Assembly (NCBI GenBank): GCA_001302245.1
Contig: LGYU01000016.1
Span: 62,001-126,000, forward strand
Direction of reading: 5' to 3'
Source: Chitinophagaceae bacterium PMP191F
Lineage (GTDB): Bacteria; Bacteroidota; Bacteroidia; Chitinophagales; Chitinophagaceae
DNA length: 64,000 bases
Shown: in pieces, positions 1-8,427 of the stretch
Layout of the letters: every line of letters begins with the position of its first letter
Numbering within the stretch: the stretch's first letter is position 1
Made by a program: the position numbers and the translations under genes
The notes under the pieces: model-generated
The model's input: the letters and a program-made list of their open reading frames with translations, nothing else
Told to the model about the DNA's origin: nothing
Database searches by the model: none

Positions 1-1
1 G

Positions 2-808
2 TCACGCGCGCTGGGCAGGGCCCTGCTGGGTAAAGTGTATGTATTTATGCAACAATATGATAAAGCGCTGCCACTCTTCAATGATGCATTTACAGACCTC
101 AGCCAGTCTGTACTTCCGGTAAGGTTGTACAACTACAACCAGACTTTTGCTACCGGCGGTGCTTTTCTGCCCATTGCAGCGCTGGGTGGTCCTACCCTGC
201 CTACACATGCTACGTATGAAGAGAATTTTTTCAGCAGGCAGTTCTCCAATACCTACGCATATTTTATCAACATCTTCGTAATGTCTCCATCCGTATCAAT
301 ATTGTTCAAACCCAGCGACCTGAGGTTAAAGTTCTATACCAACAAAGCTTACCCTTCAGGCGCTATTCCTCCCAATACTTACAGAAGGATTGGCCCATTG
401 CTTACCCAGGTTGGTTTTGTACTACCCGATCTATACCTGCTCAGAGCTGAATGCTATGCCCGTGGCGGAGAATTGACCAAAGCTACAGACGACCTGCTGA
501 CCCTGAGAAAAAACAGGATGCCGGATACAGACGCTGCCATTCCTGCAGATACTGCTGCAGACAAAATAAAACTGGTATCTTTTATTATGGAAGAACGTCA
601 GCGTGAATTTGCAGTACAGGGTTATCGATGGTTTGATATGAGACGCCTTTCCGTAGATCCATTGCTGACCGGTCTGCAGTTTACGCATAAACTGATGGCG
701 GCAGATGGTACCCTGTCAGCAACCTATGCATTGAAAACAGAACGTTTTGTTCTGCGTTTCCCACCAAAAGTAATGGTACAGAATCCCGGAATGAATAACA
801 ATCCCTAA
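2..808 (+). CDS. SusD/RagB family nutrient-uptake lipoprotein, C-terminal part
   Basis: The reading frame is open to the left edge (residues SRALGRALLGK precede the first in-frame GTG at 35), so the N-terminus with its signal peptide and lipobox lies outside the window. The visible 269 residues show the SusD C-terminal half: a TPR-like stretch around LLGKVYVFMQQYDKAL, the motif YLLRAECYARGG, and the closing helix with GYRWFDMRRL. SusD proteins sit on the outer surface of the outer membrane and pass glycans or peptides to a SusC porin. The matching susC is presumably upstream of the window. A TlpA-like thioredoxin gene follows after 13 bp, probably in the same operon. Family assignment is firm; the substrate cannot be read. 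Confidence 0.9.
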   Translation, partial: SRALGRALLGKVYVFMQQYDKALPLFNDAFTDLSQSVLPVRLYNYNQTFATGGAFLPIAALGGPTLPTHATYEENFFSRQFSNTYAYFINIFVMSPSVSILFKPSDLRLKFYTNKAYPSGAIPPNTYRRIGPLLTQVGFVLPDLYLLRAECYARGGELTKATDDLLTLRKNRMPDTDAAIPADTAADKIKLVSFIMEERQREFAVQGYRWFDMRRLSVDPLLTGLQFTHKLMAADGTLSATYALKTERFVLRFPPKVMVQNPGMNNNP

Positions 809-821
809 AAACAAGTACATC

Positions 822-1649
822 ATGAAAAAGAATAAAACAATCATCATAGCAGTATTGGCTATCCTGTTTAACCAATACACTTTTGCCCAACAGACACCTG
901 AAGAAAAAATGCAGGCAGCACTGCAACCACTGCAGCAGGCATTAAAACCGTTGAACGACCAGGCCAAAGCATTTTATCTTTTAAAAGATACAGCATCAAT
1001 GAATAAACTGATGCCTGAAATGACAATACTGTACAAAAAGATAGACAGTATCGAAAACGGTTTTATAAAACAATACCCTGATGCAGAAGAAAGCCTGAAC
1101 ATTGTTGTAAGGCGCGGCAGAAGTACAATGGGATTAATCGCAGAACCTTTATTTCTTAGCTTAAGCGACCGTTTGCGCAAATCTGAAAAAGGGGAACAAT
1201 TGCAGTCACGTTTTGATGCACTGCGCAAAACAAGAGTAGGTGAAAGAGCAATTCCGTTTTCACAGCCGGATGAAAAAGGCAACATCGTATCTCTTGATCA
1301 ATACAGGGGCAAATATGTACTGCTGGATTTCTGGGCCAGCTGGTGTCAGCCATGCAGAGCCGAAAACCCTGCGCTGCTGGCCGCCTACAAAAAATATAAA
1401 GAAAAGAATTTTGAGATCCTTTCCATTTCCCTCGATACAAAAAAAGAGGACTGGTTACGTGCGCTACGGGAAGATGGCATGCCCTGGACACAATTGTTTG
1501 ATGGAAAAGGCCCCAAAAGTAATACCGTATTAATGTATGGAGTTACCAGTATCCCCCGCAACTTCCTGGTCAATCCCTCAGGCGTTATTGTAGCCGCCGA
1601 TCTGCGCGGTGATGCACTTGAAACAAAACTGTCTGAACTATTAAAGTAG
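822..1649 (+). CDS. TlpA-like thioredoxin-fold lipid/periplasmic oxidoreductase
   Basis: The 275-residue product has an N-terminal signal peptide ending near ...YTFAQQ, a charged helical region (about 25-130) and a C-terminal AhpC/TSA-Redoxin domain (about 140-275). The active site is WCQPC, with cysteines 175 and 178, and the cis-proline loop is TSIPRNFLV. Proteins of this build reduce disulfides or act in thiol chemistry in the periplasm, and in Bacteroidota they often follow SusCD pairs. It starts 13 bp after the SusD gene and ends before a strong hairpin terminator, so it is the last gene of that operon. Its partner protein is unknown. Confidence 0.9.
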   Translation: MKKNKTIIIAVLAILFNQYTFAQQTPEEKMQAALQPLQQALKPLNDQAKAFYLLKDTASMNKLMPEMTILYKKIDSIENGFIKQYPDAEESLNIVVRRGRSTMGLIAEPLFLSLSDRLRKSEKGEQLQSRFDALRKTRVGERAIPFSQPDEKGNIVSLDQYRGKYVLLDFWASWCQPCRAENPALLAAYKKYKEKNFEILSISLDTKKEDWLRALREDGMPWTQLFDGKGPKSNTVLMYGVTSIPRNFLVNPSGVIVAADLRGDALETKLSELLK

Positions 1650-1678
1650 TAAAAGGGAAAAGAGGCCATGAAACCAAG

Positions 1679-1712
1679 CAGGCCCGCCGGTTGGCGGGCC
1701 TGTATTTTTTAT
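1679..1712 (+). terminator. Rho-independent terminator after the SusD-TlpA operon
   Basis: GGCCCGCC, loop GGTT, GGCGGGCC at 1681-1700, extended by CA/TG on the outside and followed by TATTTTTTAT. It lies 30 bp past the TlpA stop. Confidence 0.85.
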
Positions 1713-1772
1713 ACTATACCGTTCCCCATCAGGCTCTTATTTAAAAAACCTGATATATTCCCTGATTAATAT

Positions 1773-1791
1773 TATCTTAGCAACTAAGATA
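1773..1791. promoter_or_regulatory. Candidate MarR operator (perfect inverted repeat)
   Basis: TATCTTAG CAA CTAAGATA is a perfect 8-bp inverted repeat with a 3-bp spacer, ending 20 bp before the MarR start. A third half-site, TAAGATA, follows at 1801-1807. MarR dimers bind palindromes of about this size and commonly autoregulate, so this is a good candidate for control of the marR-rph pair. Binding is inferred. Confidence 0.6.
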
Positions 1792-1811
1792 TTTACCGAA
1801 TAAGATATAAA

Positions 1812-2267
1812 ATGGAAAACGAGATCACCCGGCAGATACGGAAACTAAGCCAGTTATACGCATTTACATCTATCCAGATGCACGAGACAGTTGCCAGGAA
1901 AGCGGGGCTTTCGGGCACTGATCATAAATACCTGGGGTTCCTGATGGAAAAGGGGCAAATGACCGCAGGTGAACTGGCCACTTTAACAGGGTTAACAACA
2001 GGCGCTGTTACAGGTTTAATAGATCGGTTTGAAAAGAAAAAACTGGTGAAAAGACAATTGGCGGCAAACGACAGACGGAAAGTGATCATTGTGCCCAATA
2101 CTGAAAATATAATGACACTGCTGGCTCCGCTGTATAAAGATTTTCGCAAAAAATCACAAAAACTGCTGACATCATTTTCAAACAAAGAAGTAAAAGTGCT
2201 TGAAAAGTATTTTTCAAAAGCTATTGAAGTCATGAACCAAACAACAGTACAACTGAATAAAAAATAA
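1812..2267 (+). CDS. MarR family transcriptional regulator
   Basis: This 151-residue protein has the usual MarR length and fold: a dimerisation helix at the N-terminus, a winged helix-turn-helix at about 45-105 (MTAGELATLTGLTTGAVTGLIDRF, then KRQLAANDRRKVIIV for the wing), and C-terminal dimer helices. The ligand is unknown. The gene is 25 bp upstream of the rifampin phosphotransferase gene in the same direction, so co-transcription is likely. A perfect palindrome just upstream is the probable operator. The start at 1812 is chosen because it gives the complete first helix and lies right after the palindrome. Confidence 0.9.
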   Translation: MENEITRQIRKLSQLYAFTSIQMHETVARKAGLSGTDHKYLGFLMEKGQMTAGELATLTGLTTGAVTGLIDRFEKKKLVKRQLAANDRRKVIIVPNTENIMTLLAPLYKDFRKKSQKLLTSFSNKEVKVLEKYFSKAIEVMNQTTVQLNKK

Positions 2268-2292
2268 TTGTCACCACAAAAACAGGATCCGT

Positions 2293-4893
2293 ATGCACTC
2301 ATTTGTATTCAGTATCCGGGGCATTGACAATACCCAACTGCATATAGCCGGAGGAAAAGGCGCCAACCTGGGTGAACTTACCCGGATTGAAGGCATTCAT
2401 GTACCGGATGGTTTTTGTATTTCAGCTGAAGTCTTTAGAAAGATCGTGCAGGAAACGTTGCCGGTAAAAGCACTGCTGGATCAGATATCGCTGCTAAAGC
2501 CGGAAGATATCCGCAAGATCGGCGAGTTGAGCCATGTACTCCGCAGTATTATTGAACAGATCCCGATCCCGGACAACGTTGCAGCAGCCATTGGCATTCA
2601 CCTGGCAAAGCTGGGCGAAAAGAAAGCCTATGCTGTACGCTCCAGTGCCACAGCAGAGGATTTACCTACGGCCTCTTTTGCGGGCCAGCAGGATACCTAC
2701 CTGAATATTATTGGCCGGAACGCTATACTGCAACATATCAGCAAATGCTGGGCATCGTTGTTTACAGAACGCGCAGTGATTTACCGCATGCAAAATGGTG
2801 TTGATCACCGTACGGTCAGCCTGGCGGTAGTAGTACAGCAAATGGTATTTCCACAGGCAGCCGGCATCATGTTTACTGCCGACCCTGTTACCGGTAACAG
2901 GAAAATAGCAGCCATTGATGCCAGCTTCGGATTGGGTGAAGCCCTGGTTGCCGGCCTGGTGAATGCAGATCACTATAAAGTGTATAACGATAAGGTGACT
3001 GAGAAGAAAGTCGCCACCAAGCAACTGGCTGTATATGCTGCAAAAGATGGCGGCACCCAACAGCAGTCTATAGAACCCGGACAACAGAATCAACAAGTAC
3101 TGAGTGATGAACAGATTGTACAGCTTGTGCACATAGGCAGAAAGATCGAAGTACACTTCGGTAGCCCGCAGGATATTGAATGGTGCCTGGCTAATGATGT
3201 ATTTTACATTGTCCAGAGCAGGCCCATCACTACTTTATTTCCTGTTCCCGAAGCCAATGATCAGAAAAAACATGTGTACATATCAGTCGGGCACCAGCAA
3301 ATGATGACCGACCCCATGAAACCACTAGGATTGTCCTTATGGCAATTGACCGCAATGACACCCATGTACAAGGCCGGGGGAAGATTATTTGTAGATATCT
3401 CAGGCAGCCTGACTTCAGTTAATGGCAGAAAACAGCTATTACATATAATGGAACAACACGATCCGCTTCTCAAAGATGCAGTAGCCACCATCATTGACCG
3501 GAACTTTATACCGCTGTCATCCAATGAAAACCATGGCAACAATAATCAATATTCACCATTGGATCGTTTTCAAACATTCAACGAATATGACCCGGTAATT
3601 GTTGACGAACTGGTTCAGCAAAGCCAGGCATCTATAGCAGCGCTGAAGCAAAATATTCAATCAGTATCAGGCACAGCCTTACTTGATTTTATACTGCAGG
3701 ATCAGCGGGAACTCAAAAAGGAATTATCTGATCCGCGAAGTTTTGGTGTATTCATGACAGCTATGAATGCAGCGGCATGGATCAATGAAAAGATGCAGGA
3801 ATGGCTGGGTGAAAAAAATGCAGCAGATACACTGTCCCAATCTGTACCCAACAACATTACTTCTGAAATGGGATTGGAACTACTGGATGTGGCAGATACG
3901 ATACGCCCTTACCCTGAAGTGATTGCATTTTTACAACAGGTGAAGGATGATAACTTTTTGGAGAAAATGGTTCTGTTGAATGGCGGACAGCGGGCACGGG
4001 ATGCTATCGTTGCCTACCTTGACAAATATGGCATGCGCTGTGCCGGTGAAATTGATATTACCAGGGCACGCTGGAACGAAAAGCCAACCACATTGGTACC
4101 CATGATCCTCAGCAATATTAAAAACCTTGCACCTGGTGCCGGTAAGCAGAAATTTGAACAAGGAAGACAGGAAGCGCTGGCTAAAGAACAGGAATTACTG
4201 GAGCGATTACAACAATTACCCGGTGGGGCACAGAAAGCAGAGGAAACCCAACGCATGATCAACCTGGTGCGGAATTATACAGGCTATCGTGAATATCCCA
4301 AATACAGCATTGTAAGTCACTCTTTTATTTATAAACAGGCTTTACTGAAAGAAGCGGAAAGGCTTGTACAAGCCAATGTGATCCATGAAAAAGAAGACAT
4401 TTACTATTTCACTTTTGAAGAGCTGCGTGAAGTGATCAGTAATTATAAGGCAGACGAACAACTGATCAGTCAGCGAAAAGCAGCACACCAGTTTTATGAA
4501 AAGCTAACACCCCCACGAATGATCACTTCTGATGGCGAGATCATTACAGGATCATATAAACGGGAAGATCTTCCTGCCGATGCGATTGCGGGTCTGGCAG
4601 TTTCTTCCGGCATTATTGAAGGACGGGCACGTGTTATTATGAACATGGGAGATGCAAACCTGGAATCCGGAGATATCCTGGTAACAGCTTTTACTGATCC
4701 CAGTTGGACGCCTTTGTTTGTATCTGTTAAAGGGCTGGTGACCGAAGTAGGCGGATTAATGACCCATGGTGCCGTGATTGCCCGTGAATATGGCTTACCC
4801 GCCGTTGTAGGCGTAGAAAACGCCACCAGGCTGATCAAAGACGGGCAGCGTATCCGTGTGAACGGAACGGACGGATATGTTGAAATATTATAA
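2293..4893 (+). CDS. rph: Rifampin phosphotransferase (PEP synthase-like)
   Basis: The 866-residue product has the three-domain layout of rifampin phosphotransferases: an ATP-grasp PPDK N-terminal domain (about 1-315, including AYAVRSSATAEDLPTASFAG), a rifamycin-binding central domain (about 325-750) and a swivelling phosphohistidine domain (about 765-866). The catalytic loop reads GGLMTHGAVIAREYG, with the histidine at residue 825. Length and histidine position fit the Listeria enzyme (as recalled, 867 residues, His825). True PEP synthases have TCHAAI at this loop and are shorter or differently built in the middle. The enzyme transfers the beta-phosphate of ATP to rifamycins. The alternative is a PEP synthase-like enzyme of unknown substrate, which I think less likely. 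Confidence 0.85.
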   Translation: MHSFVFSIRGIDNTQLHIAGGKGANLGELTRIEGIHVPDGFCISAEVFRKIVQETLPVKALLDQISLLKPEDIRKIGELSHVLRSIIEQIPIPDNVAAAIGIHLAKLGEKKAYAVRSSATAEDLPTASFAGQQDTYLNIIGRNAILQHISKCWASLFTERAVIYRMQNGVDHRTVSLAVVVQQMVFPQAAGIMFTADPVTGNRKIAAIDASFGLGEALVAGLVNADHYKVYNDKVTEKKVATKQLAVYAAKDGGTQQQSIEPGQQNQQVLSDEQIVQLVHIGRKIEVHFGSPQDIEWCLANDVFYIVQSRPITTLFPVPEANDQKKHVYISVGHQQMMTDPMKPLGLSLWQLTAMTPMYKAGGRLFVDISGSLTSVNGRKQLLHIMEQHDPLLKDAVATIIDRNFIPLSSNENHGNNNQYSPLDRFQTFNEYDPVIVDELVQQSQASIAALKQNIQSVSGTALLDFILQDQRELKKELSDPRSFGVFMTAMNAAAWINEKMQEWLGEKNAADTLSQSVPNNITSEMGLELLDVADTIRPYPEVIAFLQQVKDDNFLEKMVLLNGGQRARDAIVAYLDKYGMRCAGEIDITRARWNEKPTTLVPMILSNIKNLAPGAGKQKFEQGRQEALAKEQELLERLQQLPGGAQKAEETQRMINLVRNYTGYREYPKYSIVSHSFIYKQALLKEAERLVQANVIHEKEDIYYFTFEELREVISNYKADEQLISQRKAAHQFYEKLTPPRMITSDGEIITGSYKREDLPADAIAGLAVSSGIIEGRARVIMNMGDANLESGDILVTAFTDPSWTPLFVSVKGLVTEVGGLMTHGAVIAREYGLPAVVGVENATRLIKDGQRIRVNGTDGYVEIL

Positions 4894-5945
4894 CAGTGCT
4901 GTTTGTTGCAATGGTACAAAAAGTAAAGAAAGAGAGTTTGAGGCACTCGGCACTGGTGAATGCCCGGACTGTTGGGTTATAGTAAGGCACCTTAATTGAT
5001 TTGCTGTTGTTAATGGAGATGAAAGACAACGGTAGATATCTTATCCTTGCCCGCCTGCCTTTTGCGGAAACGCTTTTTAACAGATCTCGCCGGTAGTTTG
5101 GAATTTGTGGTAATGTACAAAAACACCTTGTTATCACGTTCAGGCCGGTCAGCACAACATGCTTTTAACTGTATTCACTGCTTCATACATGAATAATAAA
5201 CCCTTCTTATCCGGCGAATAAGCTTACCTTACACGTACAGCAGGTTATTCTACCCGCAGTTAAATAAATGATAATGGCAAATGTAGCAGAAGTTGTGATG
5301 AACGATAAACACTTAGCCACAACGTCACCAAGCCTGAAAGCTATTGATCTGGATACCATCCTTTCCCCAAAAGGACGTTTACCATATTTGCTCCTATTAA
5401 TATGGCTTTTGGCAAACTACAGCCGGGAAGATTGGCGGGATTAATAAAAACAGAAAGAAATTTATTGAGTTGCAGGATTTTCACATTCAGGATGAACTGC
5501 TAAACTTCCTGGATCTGAACAACAATCAGAAGCTGGCAACAGCAAATACCAGGGAATTGACAGTAAAGATGAGCAATGAGAAAGTAACAATAAAGGTGGC
5601 TTATTTACAGGTAAGACACAACATGGGTTCCAAATGGAGTTGTACACTTCCCGGATACAGTCATTAAAATGAAAAATGAATACTCCCCCTATGGACGATG
5701 GGCTTTAAAGTTCAAAAAAACAAAGAATGGGAATCCGCTCTTACAGCGGATTTTTTCATTGATCTTAGTGGCGGTCAGTCTGCACATTCTCACATTTCCT
5801 GCAATATTGAGAGAGATACCAGGAGGCTGCCGGGAGAAAAACAGCTACTATCAGGACCAGTAAGGATAGTTATTTTATTATTCAATTTTCTCTTTTTTCA
5901 TTCAATCAGCAAATAACACACAGCCCCGTTCAAAAAAAACAATTT
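4894..5945. other. Gene-poor stretch with short uncertain reading frames
   Basis: No convincing gene here. Three short plus-strand frames exist: 5275-5448 or so, beginning MANVAEVVMNDKHLA; 5470-5667; and 5669-5863. None has a recognisable domain. They lie end to end in different frames, so they may be remains of one decayed gene, or chance. Confidence 0.4.
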
Positions 5946-7427
5946 ATGCCAGTTACCGTTACCAGAAAAGATATATTATTTCAGCCGGATGCAAGCCGTG
6001 TCATTGCCCGTTTCCTGTACCAGACTGATGAAAGGGCCATAGAACTGATCTATCGAATACTATCACTTACCGAAAAGCAGCAACATGAAATGCTGACGCA
6101 GGTATTGAGAGATTATTCAAAAAGACACAGAAGCATTTCCCGCATTTTTGAAAAGCATTATACCAGGTTATCCCCTTTATTCAGGCAATACAACATAGAC
6201 CCGCTTACCTTGAATGCAGTTCAGCGTGTACTGATAGGAGCCTACTTCACAATGGAGTATTCCATCGAAGCAGCCGCTTTTTTTAATCCATCTATTATGG
6301 AAGATCCGGACCAGTCTGAACTGGCTGCGGGAGAAAAAAGGGTGATCATCAGTTTCAGGGCCACAGGTGAGGGACATATATCGTCAGTAGTATTTCGTTC
6401 GGGCATTATTGATATCCGGAATAACATTACTATTGAACCTATAGGAAAAATGCTGGAATCACCTGAACATATAAAAAACCATACCTATCATAAAACTTCT
6501 TTTCTCCGGAAGCTGGATGAAATGCAGGATTACAATAAAAAAGCCTATCAGGTTATGATGGATAAACTAACTGACACATTTACCTATGAAGAATTGAAAA
6601 GATACGTGGAAGAAACCAGAATGCTGATGCAGGATGATCTTCAGGGCAATATCATGCTGAATGAAATGATGTGGCTGGCTTCTTCACACTATGAAATGGA
6701 TTTTTCAGTAGATACAGCCATTTCTGAAAGAGTTATTTTCCCAATTGCTGATACAGAAATGAAGGGTATTGAAGATGCCCGGTTTGTCCGGTTCGTTTCA
6801 GATGATGGCGAAGTTACCTACTATGCCACTTATACAGCTTACGATGGCGTTAGCATACTGCCTAAACTATTGCTTACGAAAGATTTTTATCACTTTAAAG
6901 TAATGCCTGTGCATGGAGAAGTGGCACAGAATAAAGGAATGGCATTGTTTCCCAGAAAGATCAATGGAAAATATGCCATGCTTTGCCGTACAGATGGTGT
7001 TAACAATTACATTGCTTTTTCAGATAATATTAACATCTGGAGGCAGGCAAGTCTTTTACAAACGCCCAAATATTCATGGGAATTTGTACAAATGGGAAAT
7101 TGCGGCTCTCCTATTGAAACGCCGGAAGGATGGCTGGTGATTACACATGGTGTAGGCCCTGTAAGGGAATATGTATTGGGCGCTTCACTGCTTGATCTTC
7201 AGAATCCCGAAAAGGAAATAGGCCGGTTAGCCAACCCGTTGCTGATGCCAAACGATAATGAAAGGAACGGTTATGTGCCAAACGTGGTATATTCCTGTGG
7301 ATCTATGATACATAACGGAAATCTCATTATCCCCTATGCTATGTCCGATTATGCGTCCACATACAGTACAGTTAACCTTGCAGAGTTGCTTTCTGAACTA
7401 AAAAATCAACCGGCGGTTAGCGGCTGA
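5946..7427 (+). CDS. GH130 family glycoside phosphorylase/hydrolase
   Basis: This 493-residue protein has an N-terminal helical extension of about 130 residues, followed by the five-bladed propeller typical of GH130. Recognisable blocks are PIADTEMKGIEDARFV, GMALFPRKINGKYAML, ETPEGWLVITHGVG and PNDNERNGYVPNVVYSCG near the end. GH130 enzymes cleave beta-mannosides, mostly by phosphorolysis to mannose 1-phosphate. There is no signal peptide, so it acts in the cytoplasm. The gene overlaps the tail of the convergent glycosyltransferase by 11 bp. The linkage it acts on (beta-1,2, beta-1,4 or mannosyl-glucose) cannot be decided by eye. Confidence 0.85.
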   Translation: MPVTVTRKDILFQPDASRVIARFLYQTDERAIELIYRILSLTEKQQHEMLTQVLRDYSKRHRSISRIFEKHYTRLSPLFRQYNIDPLTLNAVQRVLIGAYFTMEYSIEAAAFFNPSIMEDPDQSELAAGEKRVIISFRATGEGHISSVVFRSGIIDIRNNITIEPIGKMLESPEHIKNHTYHKTSFLRKLDEMQDYNKKAYQVMMDKLTDTFTYEELKRYVEETRMLMQDDLQGNIMLNEMMWLASSHYEMDFSVDTAISERVIFPIADTEMKGIEDARFVRFVSDDGEVTYYATYTAYDGVSILPKLLLTKDFYHFKVMPVHGEVAQNKGMALFPRKINGKYAMLCRTDGVNNYIAFSDNINIWRQASLLQTPKYSWEFVQMGNCGSPIETPEGWLVITHGVGPVREYVLGASLLDLQNPEKEIGRLANPLLMPNDNERNGYVPNVVYSCGSMIHNGNLIIPYAMSDYASTYSTVNLAELLSELKNQPAVSG

Positions 7428-8427
7428 GTATCTGCTGATACACATTGATGTAATCATCTGCCATCCGCTCTCTCGAAAACATGGCAAGGGTCCATTCCCT
7501 GCAACTGGCTCTGTCAATAAGATGTACCTGTCTTACAGCCAGCTCTGCTTCTTCCAGTGTATTAACCAGAAAACCCGTTTGCCCGGGCAATATCAGTTCC
7601 GACATAGCTCCCCTGTTAAAAGCAATAACAGGCGTACCGCAACACATGGCTTCTACCACACTGAGGCCAAACGGTTCATCAAATGAAATCAGATGGATAA
7701 GTGCCAGGGCATTCCCCAGCAGCAGATCTCTTTGTATGGTATTACAATTACCGGCATACACAACCCTGTCATCGTCAATGAACGGGTGTACCTGTGTATT
7801 AAAATATTCAGTATCCTGTATAAGACCTGCAATAATCAGTTTCCTGCCACATCGTATAGCCAGCTCAATTGCTTCCCGTGTTCCCTTTTCCGGATGGATA
7901 CGGCCAAAGAACAGCAGATAATCCTGCGGATGTGCACCCAATGTAAATTCGCTGGTATTGATTCCGTTATGTATAGTGGCAATATAGTTTAGCTCAGGAT
8001 GCCGGTTGGCATTGCTGATAGAGACATAACTGGTGGTGGAATTATATTTCTGATACACAGGAAGGATGAGGGATGAAGAAAATCCATGTATGGTTGTGAC
8101 CATAGGGGTATTGATCAGGCGGCAATAAGTAAGCGGTAAAAAGTCATAGTGATTGTGAATGATATCGAATTTGTCCGCTTTTTCAAAAAGATGACTGATA
8201 TGAAGGCATTCATTAACCTTTGCATCAGCAGCAGGGTCTTCGGCATAAGGATGATCAATACAGTAATCCAGGCTGGCTTTTGTAACAGCATCGCCTGTAG
8301 CAAACAATGTTACATCCAAACCCCGTTCCACTAACATTTCTGTAATATTGGAAGCTACCAGTTCCCAGGGGCCATATTGGCGTGGTGGGGTACGCCATGC
8401 AATGGGTGAAAGTACTGCTACCCGCAT
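7417..8427 (-). CDS. Family 4 glycosyltransferase
   Basis: The 336-residue product is a GT-B enzyme of family GT4. The N-terminal domain has MRVAVLSPIAWRTPPRQYG and FDIIHNHYDF. The C-terminal nucleotide-sugar site has LLFFGRIHPEKGTREAIELA and the acidic motif EPFGLSVVEAMCCGTPVIAF. It has no signal peptide or membrane segment. Its ATG overlaps the stop of the upstream GT gene by one base (TAATG), which indicates translational coupling. Neighbouring GH130 suggests mannose-containing oligosaccharides as product or acceptor, but donor and acceptor are unknown. Confidence 0.9.
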   Translation of the reverse strand: MRVAVLSPIAWRTPPRQYGPWELVASNITEMLVERGLDVTLFATGDAVTKASLDYCIDHPYAEDPAADAKVNECLHISHLFEKADKFDIIHNHYDFLPLTYCRLINTPMVTTIHGFSSSLILPVYQKYNSTTSYVSISNANRHPELNYIATIHNGINTSEFTLGAHPQDYLLFFGRIHPEKGTREAIELAIRCGRKLIIAGLIQDTEYFNTQVHPFIDDDRVVYAGNCNTIQRDLLLGNALALIHLISFDEPFGLSVVEAMCCGTPVIAFNRGAMSELILPGQTGFLVNTLEEAELAVRQVHLIDRASCREWTLAMFSRERMADDYINVYQQILSR

